A DNA stretch of 64,000 nucleotides, from assembly GCA_032622095.1 (NCBI GenBank), contig CP136067.1, positions 92,184,707 to 92,248,706 of the forward strand. Direction: 5' to 3'. How positions within the stretch are numbered: position 1 is the stretch's first letter; each line of letters opens with the position of its first letter. The notes under the pieces are model-generated. The model did not search any database, was not told where the DNA came from, and worked only from the letters and a program-made list of their open reading frames with translations. This document shows, piece by piece, positions 37,940-49,495 of the stretch. The DNA comes from Siphonodentalium dalli (Eukaryota; Mollusca; Scaphopoda; Gadilida; Siphonodentaliidae). A program made the translations under genes and the position numbers.

Positions 37940-40900
37940 TAGCCTAGTTATGTTTTGGTTTAGTTTAACTTTTTTCTTAGTTATACCCCCGTAACGAAGT
38001 TATGGGGGTATACTGGAATCAGCTTGCCCGTCCGTCCGTCGTCCGTCGTACCGTCGTCCGTCCGTCCGCGTACACAAATTTGTCCGGAGTTATTCTCAGT
38101 CGTTTTTTCATCAATTTCCGTGAAACTTGGCACAGACATCAACCACCATGGGATCCTGTGCACCTGCTATTATAACGTCTGTCGGACTTTTTTTGAAGGA
38201 GTTATCCCCCCGTTTTTGACTTAGAAACTTTTCGCAACATGTGTAATTTTGTCCAAGCTTTTATTCCTACATTTTTAAGTGAATATTGTTTTAACTTGGC
38301 ACAGATATTTAGTACCATGGGAACCTGTGCACCTGCGATTATGACGTGTGTCCAACATTTTTGGTGGAGTTATCCCACTTTTTCGACTTAGAACATTTTC
38401 GCAACGTGCATAATTTTGTCCGAGCTTTTATTCCTACATTGTTCAGTCAATTGGTTCAATATTAAGGTTAGGGTTGTGCACCTGCAATATAATGGGAACT
38501 GTTATTTTATTATTTTAACTAAATGTTTACTGACATGTGAAACATCTTAGTATTTTAAAAACACGGGGGTATCCTTAGTCCCATTGGGAAAGTCACACTT
38601 CTAGTTTCAATTTGGTTAATGTTTATTTAAAAATTATCAAACAAATTCAGACATTTTGTGTCAAACTATTTTGTGTTCCAGAGTGAACCCTGCTTGACTC
38701 TCATGGGGCGTTCATGAAGCATGTGTGTCCACTTCCACTGCTGGAAACGTGCCATCCGCTGAACTGTAGTCTGGTGCACGTGGGGTTCCTCTGACACAGT
38801 GCCACGCAATCATCCACCCTGAGTTTTATTCCATGAGGTTCGAATTTTTGCATCGGGCCATGTTGTTCTTGGTCGTCAGATATCTCGAACCTGCTACCAC
38901 TGACTTCTGTAATTACAGGGACACAACATATAGTAATGCCCTAAGTAATCGACTCCTTAACCGCAGCAGAATTATGGGTAATTTTTCAGGATTTAGTCGG
39001 AAATATGGCTTGTCACTGAGAGCTTTCCGATGAATGGCAACAAGCCATATTTCCGACTAAATCCTGAAAAATTACCCATAATTCTGCTGTGGTTAAATCC
39101 TGAAAAGTTACCCATAATTCTGCTGTGGTCAAGGAGCCGATTATTTAGAGTATTACTGTACTTGTCATTTATATCGATGCATGCAAAAGAGTAGGATGTA
39201 TGTCCGTCTTTCTGTTCGTGATTTTCCTCACAGACCCCAGAAACTATTTCAACCAAATTTGGTGCGGTGACTCTGGTTTCCACGGTGGATGTTATAAAGG
39301 CGATAGTTTTCAATTTTTTAAATTTAATAACAAAATAAATATAATTAAACAATATATCTTCTAGGTTAAATTGATCAAGGAGTTGAATCTAAATAAAAAT
39401 TAAAAAATAAAATTTTAAATTCAAAATAATTTGTATTTGTTTTGTTTATAAATCAAAAATATTAAACGATCAAAAAATAATGAAATAGAACTGCAGTCAA
39501 TTATAATATACGCATTCCCAACCTGTTATTTATCAACATTTTGTTCAACGAAATTTGGACGGTTGTCAGATATCTGACACACAAAAGCCACTTGATTTTA
39601 GGTTATCCATCTTCATCCGCAATTTGGTCCGAGACCGTCTTCTCGTCGACTTTTTGCCAGGCCACTAAAAAGTACCGGTGGCAAAAAATAATAGATTTCA
39701 AAACTCGATATCTGATCACTCAGAGCTTTTATGGTTGGATTTCTCGACTCGACTCAAGTTTCCTTTTTACCCCCGAAGCCAAAGAAATAGAAATTTGCGA
39801 GCGTTGATTCGGATTATGCATCTTTAAAACAACTTCTCTACATTTTACATCAAATGCCAATCTTTACGATTTTAAAAATGCAGATATGGACATTATTTTG
39901 TAAACAATATATACTAAAATGTTTGCAATTAGGTCTACGGCAAAAATTTACATAATATTAAACGGAGGACTTTTTCGGCATTTGACCGAACACATCAACT
40001 GACCTTTGTTTTTGGTGTATGCATCGAGTTGATCCAGAATGCAACTGGAGCTCGCAATCCAGGGCGCACCTGTAATGAACTTTGACTATGAATTTCTATT
40101 TATAACTAGATACATGAAGATAATCAAGCCTTGACATAGTGTCTGTAGTTTTCAGAATGAGGTGTGTATTTAGAGAGGATATCCCACACAGGGGGTAGGC
40201 ATAACTAAATTCAACCTCTGGTGACCTCATTCTGCTTAGGCCTCATCTTAAGGGAAGTATATATAGTGTCGAATTAACATTGTTTTTAATTACTTTTCAC
40301 TTCTGTTCGGTTTCTATGCCCCTTAATTTTCAGTAGATAAACTGCATACTCAATGTGACTAATTGGTGAATATCACCAATTTCTGCTGGGGAACTTCTAT
40401 CTGATCCAAGGTCTCCCATAGTAGTTGATGCCTCAACAGAGGTCCACAGTGGGAGAACATGGTGACACTAGACCACCGTGGGGGATAGCGGCCATGGTGG
40501 TTGAGGCCTGAGTAGAATGAGGTCCACAGAGGGTGAATATGGTGACACTAGACCGCCGTGTGTGATAGCGTCACTAAATTCACCACCTGGGAAGCTCAAT
40601 CAGTATATGACAGACATACAACTTCAAGGTTTGATAATAATGAATACATATACTTTAATACTATCGAGTTATCGGGGACAGCATAACAAAAGAGGCTGTC
40701 TCCCTGCCGTCCCTAAACTTAACCGTTTATATACTAAATACGCATATTGACGAGTACTTCGCTTAGGACATGTTCAGATAATAAATTCAACAAATGACAA
40801 TACGGCGAATTAAACGATAAGATATGTGTATGTAGAGTGTGTGAGTACAAACCGATGTCGTATCGAGCACTGATTTGACGTTCTTTGTTCTCACAAATTT

Positions 40901-41690
40901 ATTTTTATTCAACCATTCATTTTGTGAAAACAAAATATCATTCTGAGGGTAATATTGTATAGATCACGAATGGCTTGGAGTTGACTATGTCAAAATAATG
41001 GTCCGAGAGGTGGAATAGTCCACGAACCGCAAATTCCTCACCGAAGACCACTATTTTGGCATAGTCAAGGACAAGACATGCATTATGTATTATATTATAT
41101 CGAATATTGGTGTCAATTCTCACACAATTTCTGTGTATTATTTTGTCACATATTTATTTACCGTGAAGTTTGGAAATCGGTCTACGGCAATCTATTGACG
41201 ATGGCAGGGGAGAATATATAACTATGTTATTAGTCACATTTAACAGAATCGCCTCATGATTGCTGTATTTATTTCTATAAATAAGTCATTAGAATATTAA
41301 AAAAATTTGGCGAAATTTTAGAAGTTAACTTGTTTGTCGTCCTTGAAAACGGAAAAGGAAAGTTGTCAATATCGTTCACTGGTATTAAAATAGGACTGTC
41401 CACGCTTGCCAACTAAACGAACAAACTATACATTGGATAGCTATGGCCGGACATTTGTAAGATCTATAAAAGACACAAATAAGTCCAATGATATCCGATA
41501 TTGCAACAACTATTGTACAATGTCTAGTTGAAATGAGTCTGTTACTATATAAATACAAAAAGAAAAGTAGGCGAGTAGGAATCCTATTGGGGCACTATCG
41601 TAAAATAGTACGACAGCGAACGTCACGCGTGATATAATATACATGTATATATATACGCACCAGAACTTTTCCAACACGAGTTTCATCTTA
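37940..41690 (+). repeat. Large direct duplication, copy 2 (with insertion)
   Basis: Second copy of the 33370-36980 repeat, resuming at 38605 after the insertion. It differs by many substitutions and several indels. For example, a segment between the family C block and upstream sequence is shorter, and extra sequence near 40640-40750 encodes nothing recognisable. Divergence looks moderate, so the duplication is not recent. Confidence 0.8.
37981..38604 (+). mobile_element. 624-bp insertion with 5' hairpin and CTAG 3' end
   Basis: Inserted in duplication copy 2. The first duplication copy shows the uninterrupted site TTTTTCTTAG|TTTCAATTTGG at 33376-33396. The element starts with hairpin ATACCCCCGTAAC-GAA-GTTATGGGGGTAT (37983-38011) and ends CACACTTCTAG. 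GGGGGTAT recurs near the 3' end (38563-38570). An internal ~170-bp block (TTGGCACAGA...ATTCCTAC) is tandemly repeated. There is no coding. A hairpin end and CTAG terminus with little or no target duplication would fit a Helitron-like element, but this is inference. Confidence 0.7.
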
Positions 41691-42765
41691 TCATAACATA
41701 TATTGGAAAGGGTGTGGCTATTGGGTGTCAGTCAGATGATGGGTGTCCACCATAGCATTTCCGCCCTCTTATAACATATCGACACAGGTCCGTGGATATA
41801 GGGGCTCCATTTGGTGAGGAAATTTCCATATCCAAGATGTTCCATCTGCACTTAACTCTTTTCGGTTGGAATTTTCAAAAAATACTTGTTGGGATGTCAA
41901 GCCATGAGAATCTCCGTTTGTTCTACAATTTTCAACCAATTTTGTATCAGGCGTTGAATTTCCAACACACGTTAACCAAAGTTTGGGCGGGACTACATTG
42001 TGGGCGGGGACTGGAATACCCACTATCGCCAAGTCCAAAGGAGGATAAACGACCCGACCCCGTGTCACTACGTCCATACTGAACATGGCTGGGTATATGA
42101 TCCGGTTTAAGGGGATGAAATAACTGAACATCGAACATTTTTGTTGGACACCCCATACAAAGACATTCTAGTCAGGTTCATTAACGTTATAACTTTCAAT
42201 AAAACGGTCATATAGTACTCGAATGATTATTCTTTGTGATTGGGAAAGTTTCCTAGTTGCACACACATACTCGTGATTTGTGTCTCTAATCGTATGTTCA
42301 TAGCATCAGCGGAATGACAAATTGTGGTTTCTTACAAACACAAATAAAATTCTTCATAGTATTGACTCTTGTTGGTTGACCTGAAAAGCTATTTTGACAT
42401 ACGAGATATGGCGTGGTTTGAATCCATATGCTTCGAACGAGCGTGCTAGCGCTGGACAGCTGATTTCGATTTCATGTACCATGTTCCTAACCAACTGATT
42501 CTTCAGTGGTCCATGGCTCAAATTATAAAAAAGTATGAAAGGTATGAAAGGAGATGGTCCCATACATGGCCGGATTCATTGTACAATATCCGTTTAATCG
42601 TATGTCGGACTAAAACAGGTTAGGTTAGGACGGACTAAGATGGGTCATGTCATTGACGTAACCGCAGATTCGTTGCGATTTGGAAACGTGGTATATTCGC
42701 GTTAGGAACTTTATTACGCGCGCCGCGTTTTCTGTCCTAGAGATTCTAGATAGCTGTGGGCGCTG
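41691..42765. other. Intergenic, no gene recognised
   Basis: Overlapping frames on both strands at 41769-42156 (up to 120 codons) carry no recognised domain. At 42500-42600 there is a relative of the short MITE at 20753-20985. Otherwise nothing supported. Confidence 0.35.
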
Positions 42766-43215
42766 ACATCAACATGGGTGTTTTATTTATAGAATGGGAA
42801 ATTTTGGTATGATTAAAAATCGAACTGCTAGCCGGAGGCCGAGTCCGGTAAAAGGTGTAGTTAGGATTTTCAATTTCGTTTATTGTCGTTAATTAACGTT
42901 ATGTCAATAATGTTGATTTTTTGTTTGTGATAAGATATGTCAATTAAAAATACAATAAATGAAAAAGATAATTAGTAAGTCTTATATATCAATTTTTATA
43001 GACCCCTTTCGTTCTCCAGTCTAATGGGGGTTGTGGTTGTAGACGGCGGAGTCCACAGCCGTTCGTTAATTAGGTGCTGATTGTTATTGTTATTTTAACG
43101 GAATTCAGAGTTGGTCATTCGCGAAACCAATATATTTTATATTCTATAATTACAATCATGTGTATCTAATATATGTTCCTGAGCGCGTTACCATATCTGA
43201 CATTGGTTTTTTGTC
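42766..43215 (+). repeat. Dispersed repeat family D, plus-strand copy
   Basis: Inverted relative of 23715-24177 and same-strand relative of 47855-48415. Contains GAGTCCGGTAAAAG (42841-42854) and CCAATATATTTTATATTCTA (43128-43147). Confidence 0.7.
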
Positions 43216-44076
43216 TAATATGCCAGACGTAGCTGGTGTTATCTCCATTGCGTGGGCATTTTGTTTTAAATTAGGCGGTGACAATTTGGTTTGTGGATGT
43301 GACTGACAAGAGTCCATATCTAAAGCTTAGCGCATACAGCGTACATATCTAGTAAACGGAGGGTGATTGTGATGGCGCATTGCTGAATTAGAATTCATTG
43401 ATATTCAACATAGACAGTTATTTTCTACTGTCATAAGTAAGAACTTTCAGAAGAACACTAATTATAAAATAACAAAATCGATATATTTTCTGAATATATT
43501 CTCCATATGAATAAAAGACAATTGCAAGCATACTTTTAAAACTGAGTGGGATAATCCATTTAGTATAGAAAGGGTTCAAATATATAACATGTATCACCAA
43601 TTATCAGAGTCTAACTAGTATTCTTCTCTAATCAATAGTACTTGAATTATTGTAGTTTAATGAAAGGATAGCCTTAGTTGAAACTTATGTACACGGCCAA
43701 CAAAGAAGAATGTCCGGTGTCAGACGTGTCACAGTTACGATGTAATAATATGTAGGCTTCTTTTTCGTTGGTACAGTTTGTTGGACAATTTCTCGTTATA
43801 GTTAACATGATGCATCTCGCTCGTTATTTGATTAGACAAATGTGTGTGCCTGGACCAACTGCCACGTTTCGATGTAAATGGTTAATGGATCCAGACAGGA
43901 TTTTTGGGTTAATGAAGCGACAGGCGCCATACCTTTGTCACAGTAACTATGACTGCCAAATTGTCACAAAACTTAACAGCATACACCACCCTAAGACATC
44001 ACACCTATTATGCTACCATAACAATAATATATGTCAACCCAGCTAATCTCAGATATTTTCGCCGCCCATTACGTAC
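43216..44076. other. Intergenic or intron upstream of lectin exon
   Basis: No exon could be supported. Open frames at 43768-44218 lack a known domain. Since it lies 3' of the minus-strand exon at 44077-44315, part may be intron. Confidence 0.35.
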
Positions 44077-44315
44077 CTATCTGTATTCGTTCGCACATGA
44101 AAGCAATGAGGCCGTCACCACCTCCGACGGAGAAACAGACGGTTGTATCATTGTTATCGATGTTGACGTCTCCAATTGGCGTCCGCGACCGATCGGGTTG
44201 ACCATAACACCAATTTAAGCCAGATGTGTTTGCCAATGTCTTGTCGTCATACCAACGGAAGTCGTCACTGGTGGCATTGTAGATCATGCCAGTGAAAATT
44301 CGACTCATCCTTTTC
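44077..44315 (-). CDS. C-type lectin-like domain exon (partial gene)
   Basis: Internal exon with acceptor TTCTTTTGCAG (44316-44326) and donor ATAG|GTACGT (44077/44076) on the minus strand. The translation has GMIYNATSDDFRWYDD, LNWCYGQPD, an NI..NDTTVCF stretch and AFMCERI, the same CTLD half as the exon at 6142-6380. It is the same length (239 nt), phase and strand. WCYGQPD stands where a sugar-binding C-type lectin has EPN or QPD. QPD is the galactose-type signature, so galactose-type binding is possible, though the remaining Ca ligands were not checked. The two exons lie about 38 kb apart and may be from paralogous genes in a cluster or from one gene. Confidence 0.75.
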
Positions 44316-45029
44316 CTGCAAAAGAAGCAACACTAAATCAACATTTCAAATGCAATTATCTGCACATACATTGTATAACTATACAAAAGAACAAGCACAT
44401 TGTGAATCAAAATTCATATTTATGTTAAACCTTCTTCTTTACTATCTACTAGTGAACACTAGTCAATTGCCCATGATCGACCTATCCGGAATAAACTATC
44501 GGTATCACAGCAGCTTTTGGTCAACAGGATGGCTCAGTCAATTTCAGAGATGCACTTAACATGTTGTACCATAGCTGAAATCCGGACCCACTATCCGCCA
44601 CACGTTACATATTATGGAGATGTAATATTATTGTCAACCAGGATATCCACGTCGCTGTCACATACAACGCGCTACCCGCAGATACTAACAGGCGCACGTT
44701 TTTCCAACATTGCCTGGTATTTTGAAATAGATTTTCTTAAAATCTGTATGATTTTTATTATTGAAATTTGTTACAAATGATTATTTTGACACAATATATT
44801 TAAAATTGCACTGTATATAGGCACCAATTATATCTGTAAAATAGAATATTTTCAAAAGTGCAGTTAATATATACATGATATCATGTATGTAAATCATGAG
44901 AGGAGACGTAATTTGTTCTTGATTCGTAAAATCTCATGATCATTTTTATTTAGAAAGGCAACTACCCATAAATAATGTCATGTCATGTCATGTCATATCG
45001 TGGCTGTTGATTAATGAGAAAGGGGACTG
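44316..45029. other. Intergenic or intron, no gene recognised
   Basis: Short (ATGTC)n-like tract TGTCATGTCATGTCATGTCA at about 44977-44996. Nothing else supported. Confidence 0.4.
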
Positions 45030-46098
45030 ATATAAGAGGGTATCACCCCCTCTCCCCTGAATCCTGAATACGAGTTAATTTTGGGGGGTGAATCCTGAAT
45101 ACGAGTTAATTTTGGGGGGTGAATCCTGAATACATGTTAAGAAATAATACATAGAAGTTACATAGACACATTATGATGCCGGTCGCGTTATGATGCCGTT
45201 ATGATACCATTAATGATACTTTATGACCAGGGACGTGGCTAGAGGGTTTCCGTTGGGGGGTGTCCACCTTGTAAATTCCAACTGCACCCCCCTCCTTGAG
45301 TCAGAATCAGACCGAACACAAGTTTAGCATAATTCCATTTGCACCCCCCTCCTTGCACCTCAGTGTTTAGGCCTAATATCCTATATCTTCATAAACCATG
45401 ATTCTATATTCCCGGTATGAGAAAATTCAGATATTTTAACCTGAAACATTGCATAAATCCTAACATCTAGTGGTCTAACTCCATACACATGCACACGGCT
45501 ACGGACAAGAGACCACGACACACCGAGCTGACCATCGTTGTTCGGCCGGTGTGAGAAAATTTTGAAATTTGAACAAGAAAATCGCAAATCTTAGCATCCA
45601 GACTGGCCTCAACTGAAGCTTTCCTATAGTGTTGGAAATTTCAAACATCATACTCCCCTTCAGGTTGGAAAATTCTCCAACTGATGACCACAAGTTTGAC
45701 CAAATGTAGTAAAATATTGTTAAACTTATTAGCATTTTTGTATTGGCCACAGGGGAGAGACAATGACACACCGGGCCGACCATGGTTCGGCCCGGTGTGC
45801 GAAAATTTTGTAATCTGAACAAGAAAATCGCAAAATCCTAGCATCTAGACTGGCGTCAAGCATTTTTAGCATGTTTATGATGGCACGGTGGTCGAATATG
45901 CCCAAGAAGCTATTATACCCACCCATTCACACAGATAACTAGCACAAAATATTACTTTGCGCCATCAAAACATGCGTCCAAGATGTTTTGCTTGAACCCG
46001 AATACCAGTTAATTCGGGGGTATGAATCCCGCGTACGGCTTCAAAACACCCTGAATCCCGCGTACCGAAAGGGGGGGGGGGGTGATACCCTCATATAA
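45030..46098. mobile_element. ~1.07-kb element with 17-bp inverted ends
   Basis: TATAAGAGGGTATCACC (45030-45046) opposes GGTGATACCCTCATATA (46082-46098) with one mismatch. Near both ends are GAATCC(T/C)G.(A/G)TAC.(A/C)G repeats and G-runs (tandem TGAATCCTGAATACGAG at 45058 and 45093, and 46068-46082). In the middle, a ~240-bp block occurs twice (AGAAAATTTTGAAATTTGAA, 45551, and its relative at about 45799). Minus-strand frames in this block come from the repetition. No transposase. Confidence 0.6.
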
Positions 46099-46659
46099 GT
46101 TCTGTGTCATTGGTTCATAACAAAAATCAAGCCAATCGCCACATCCGTTAAATTTGTGGCCTATTTCCAGTTAATTGTTCCATGTTTGAGTGGACCACAT
46201 GGGTTATCAGCATTTGTTTTTATTGAGCTGAAATATTTGTGGCTGATTCATTCGTCATTGGAGTATATATGAGTATATGTTGTCGTCTCATGTAATTAGA
46301 AATAGAACTCCACATTATGACACATATGAACACGGGGATGACCGACGTGGACGCACAATGGTAACGACAATGATTCACACTTGTTATTTGTAGAAAATCT
46401 GATACATTTGGTCAATGTAACTAGGTAATTTAGTGCACTATTTGTTGGTTACAGAACAATGAGTTTTTCAATTTCCCCAGAAAAGATTTCGCTAGAAGAG
46501 GACAGCGTTGATTTTTTATCAAATATCACCTTGATGTTATTTTTATTGCTAGTTTTCCGAACGAGTTCTCTCTATTTCGCACGAAAGTACTGAAACTCGA
46601 GGCCACTTGATAACATAATATAACATAAACACTTGATCACATTAAGAGCCCACACCTGA
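46099..46659. other. Intergenic, no gene recognised
   Basis: No supported structure. Confidence 0.4.
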
Positions 46660-46835
46660 AAAGTCGCGAGTTGACTTATATGTGTCATTGTGAGCACATA
46701 ATCTGCTTAGAATCGCCTCATTATGTGACTACAACGCTCTCATTTTCAGCACATTATCGACTAAAAATGGGATGACTCTCAGCAGATTATTAACCTAAAA
46801 CAAGTTCTAATGTAAGTGCGGATTTTCGGGAGCAC
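46660..46835 (+). repeat. Repeat family B, partial copy 3
   Basis: Contains AGTCGCGAGTTGACTTAT, GCACATAATCTGCTTAGAAT and CACATTATCGACT as in copies 1 and 2, ending near GGGAGCACATGGTG. The left part of the family is missing. Confidence 0.65.
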
Positions 46836-47001
46836 ATGGTGAATATTGCCATAATGAAGGTTTAAGGGTCGCACGATGGCTCTTGGTGATGGCATCCAGG
46901 TAATGGCGAGACAGTGCCTAAACTTTATTTTCAAAATTCTAGTGGTTACAAAACGGAAGACAATTGAGATCAATGTCGGTTATCATGTTAACCAAGTGCA
47001 A

Positions 47002-47409
47002 CATGAACTCCGCAACTCACAAACACATGAACTCCGCAACTCACAAACACATGAACTCCGCAACTCACAAACACATGAACTCCTCAACTCACAAACACAT
47101 GAACTCCGCAACTCACAAACACATGAACTCCGCAACTCACAAACACATGAACTCCGCAACTCACAAACACATGAACTCCGCAACTCACAAACACATGAAC
47201 TCCGCAATTCACAAACACATGAACTCCGCAACTCACAAACACATGAAATCCGCAACTCACAAACACATGAACTCCGCAACTCACAAACACATGAACTCCG
47301 CAACTCACAAACACATGAACTCCGCAACTCACAAACACGTGAACTCCGCAACTCACAAACACATGAACTCCGCAACTCACAAACGCATGAACTCCGCAAC
47401 TCACAAACA
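47002..47409. repeat. 24-bp minisatellite, 17 units
   Basis: Seventeen near-identical 24-bp units CATGAACTCCGCAACTCACA(AACA). Single variants: unit 4 CTCCTC, unit 11 GAAATC, unit 15 CGTGAA. As 24 is divisible by three, several frames on both strands are open through it and predict repeated octapeptides (HELRNSQT, MNSATHKH, SSCVCELR). No reading frame has other support as a gene, so I call a satellite. Confidence 0.9.
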
Positions 47410-47854
47410 CATGGCGCAATGGAGAATGGAAAGATATCCATTGTAACAAGTTACATTCGGTATGGCCAGATATCAACATCAAACAGTGAAGATATGCAGT
47501 ACATATTTATTAGTTTGAAGATATATATTGCATGCATTGCTATACACTGTCCGAGTGAATTTCCAGAATTTGTGCATTGGGAGACAACATTTTTTTTTAC
47601 ATGTATATCGCGAAAAAGAACATGAAATTGGTTTGCTTTTGTTATTATTTATATTATTAACAATTGCCCAATAACGCGATTGTTCGTGCATCAATTGGTA
47701 TGTAAACATCAACTGTTGTATTTTTGTCAACACATCAATAATGTCGACTGTGATATATAGAAGAACATATGCGTTATTAACGCCACCGGTGTATACTGTT
47801 GGGAAATTTTTAGAAATCTGTGGACCTGTGTAGATAATTGTTTTTTTTCCGGTT

Positions 47855-48415
47855 AGCTTGGGACGCGTTAAAGTTGTACTGCGACCCCGAGTCCGGTAAA
47901 AGCTGGAGTTGGAATGTCCAAGTTCGTGAAAGTTCTATTGACTATGCCGATGATTTGAGAAGCTTGATTGTTTTAGGATATTGTAGAAAGGCTAATCTGG
48001 CCGTGTCAAATTGAGCTATAGCGATGGGATATCTCGCAGGACAACACATTTCGTGTTTTCGTGGGGTGTGTATTCGCTGGATGTCTTATAGTTGCAGTAT
48101 ATATGTACTATCATGACCGCGTTAACTGCGTTCGATGTTTAGGTATGAACAATGGCTGGGCCATGCACACTTGAAGATTTTATGGCGGAACCCAATTTTT
48201 TATCCGCATCTAGAAGCTTTCTGGTTTGGTGAATGAAAAACCTGCAGTAATAAGCCGTAGTGTTTTGTAATAATTTGAAGGATTAGTTGTTTTAACGGAA
48301 CTCTGAGGCGGTGGATTCATGTAACCAATATATTTTATATTATAATTTATATTTATGGCTAATAATATGATCTTGGTGGCGTTACCATTTCTGACTATGA
48401 TTTCTTGTGCTGAAT
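47855..48415 (+). repeat. Dispersed repeat family D, third copy
   Basis: Contains CCGAGTCCGGTAAAAG near 47886, then CGGAACTCTGAGG and ACCAATATATTTTATATTAT (48323-48342) in the same order as at 42766-43215, but with a longer, unrelated middle. Confidence 0.55.
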
Positions 48416-48814
48416 AGCTGTAAATTATGTGACCTATTATGATGTTCGCAATCACTAATTATTATTTTAAAGCTCCATAGTGACCTTCGCAGTAAGCACA
48501 TCGTGTGGTCAATAATATAGTTATAAATGTCAGTATCTATATTAAAAATGTTTCATAATGATCTTTATCGTTATTATAAGATTTGTTTTGTTAAATATAA
48601 TAAGAACGAAACACAGTGATGTGTTCACATATTTGATACTGAAGATGGTGCATATTTGTATTGTATAACATCATCCGACCCTTATTCCATTCGTTAAACA
48701 AATTATATAATAATGATATGCAACAGTCCATGCATAACAGGAAATATTGCCATGTGTTCCCACATATAGTATTGTTGTGCAAACCTGATTCAGTATAGTG
48801 ATGCCGAATGAAGA

Positions 48815-48905
48815 GGAATCGGTGTCTGTGAATTGAATTGAATTGAATATTTGTTTATTATAGTGACATTGTGTTACATATATAAATGCGTATACACACA
48901 CCAAT
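48815..48905 (-). mobile_element. Retrotransposon 3' tail, minus strand
   Basis: On the minus strand the sequence ends AATAAACAAATATTCAATTC followed by two more ATTCA units, like the tail at 26400-26508. Only the tail is present. The remaining DNA around it (48416-49013) shows no gene. Confidence 0.4.
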
Positions 48906-49013
48906 AATCGACAATTACACCCTGCCCAAATGGAGCTCGTCTTCCACATACTTTGATTGGCAGAACACACATATTCGGTCGACCAAGTCTTCATTTCGTC
49001 ATCGACAGTAGTA

Positions 49014-49315
49014 ATGGGGGGCACTATGGCCCAGTACCCCCCAGACATGGGCACTATGGCCCAATACCCCCAGACATGGGCACTATGGCCCAGTACCCCC
49101 CAGACATGGGCACTATGGCCCAGTACTCCCCAGACATGGGCACTATGGCCCAGTACCCCCCAGACATGGGCACTATGGCCCAGTACTCCCCAGACATGGG
49201 CACTATGGCCCAGTACCCCCAGACATGGGCACTATGGCCCAGTACCCCCCAGACATGGGCTGGGGGGTACTAGGCCATAGTGCCCATGTCTGGGGGGTAC
49301 TGGGCCATAGTTTCC
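49014..49315. repeat. 30-bp minisatellite with inverted terminal units
   Basis: About eight units of GGGCACTATGGCCCAGTACC(CCCCAGACAT) (49018-49259), then two units in opposite orientation (49260-49312). The outer borders ATGGGGGGCACTATGG and CCATAGTTTCCCCCC are themselves roughly inverted. Open frames here are artefacts. It lies immediately left of the virus-like element and could be part of its terminal repeat or an insertion-site feature. Confidence 0.85.
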
Positions 49316-49460
49316 CCCCTGAGGATAGATGTTCCTGTCATTGATGTGACATTTCTGATCGAAAAAATGAAAATGGACTTAGAATTATTTTTTTCAAAAG
49401 GAAAATCTCACTTTGGAAAATATCAATTAGCTATCAAGAGTATCTTTTCGATCAGTTAGT

Positions 49461-49476
49461 GGCCCTGAAAAGGGCC
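49461..49476 (-). terminator. Histone-type mRNA 3' stem-loop
   Basis: On the minus strand reads AAAAC, GGCCCTTTTCAGGGCC, ACTAAC. A 6-bp stem with a 4-nt UUUC loop matches the animal replication-dependent histone stem-loop consensus bound by SLBP. It starts 19 nt after the stop of the minus-strand gene ending at 49496. GAAAAGA lies about 9 nt downstream, a possible purine-rich U7 snRNA site (HDE). Confidence 0.8.
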
Positions 49477-49495
49477 GTTTTATTTTTTTTATAGT

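Noticed and set aside
33370..41690. The two large copies as LTRs of a retrotransposon
   Set aside because: Copies exceed 3 kb, no gag/pol lies between them, and no TG..CA ends or primer-binding site were seen.
41769..42156. Overlapping plus/minus frames of up to 120 codons
   Set aside because: No domain recognised, and frames overlap on both strands, which is typical of chance or an old repeat.
42420..42520. tRNA or tRNA-derived SINE on the minus strand
   Set aside because: Phrases resembling A and B boxes (CAGTTGGTTAGG, GGATTCAAACC) are present, but the spacing is too long and no cloverleaf can be drawn.
47002..47409. CRISPR-like array
   Set aside because: There are no unique spacers; it is a continuous tandem repeat in eukaryotic DNA.
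46876..47625. 249-codon open frame with HELRNSQT repeats as a protein gene
   Set aside because: It consists mostly of the 24-bp minisatellite, which is open in other frames and on the other strand as well. The flanks show no domain.
49461..49476. GGCCCTGAAAAGGGCC read on the plus strand as a GNRA-loop hairpin or bacterial-type terminator
   Set aside because: The host is eukaryotic, and the complementary orientation matches the histone stem-loop with correct flanks downstream of a minus-strand gene.
48953..49482. Open frames with MAQYPPDMGT or WALWPSTPQT repeats
   Set aside because: They are translations of the 30-bp minisatellite in different frames, with no independent support.
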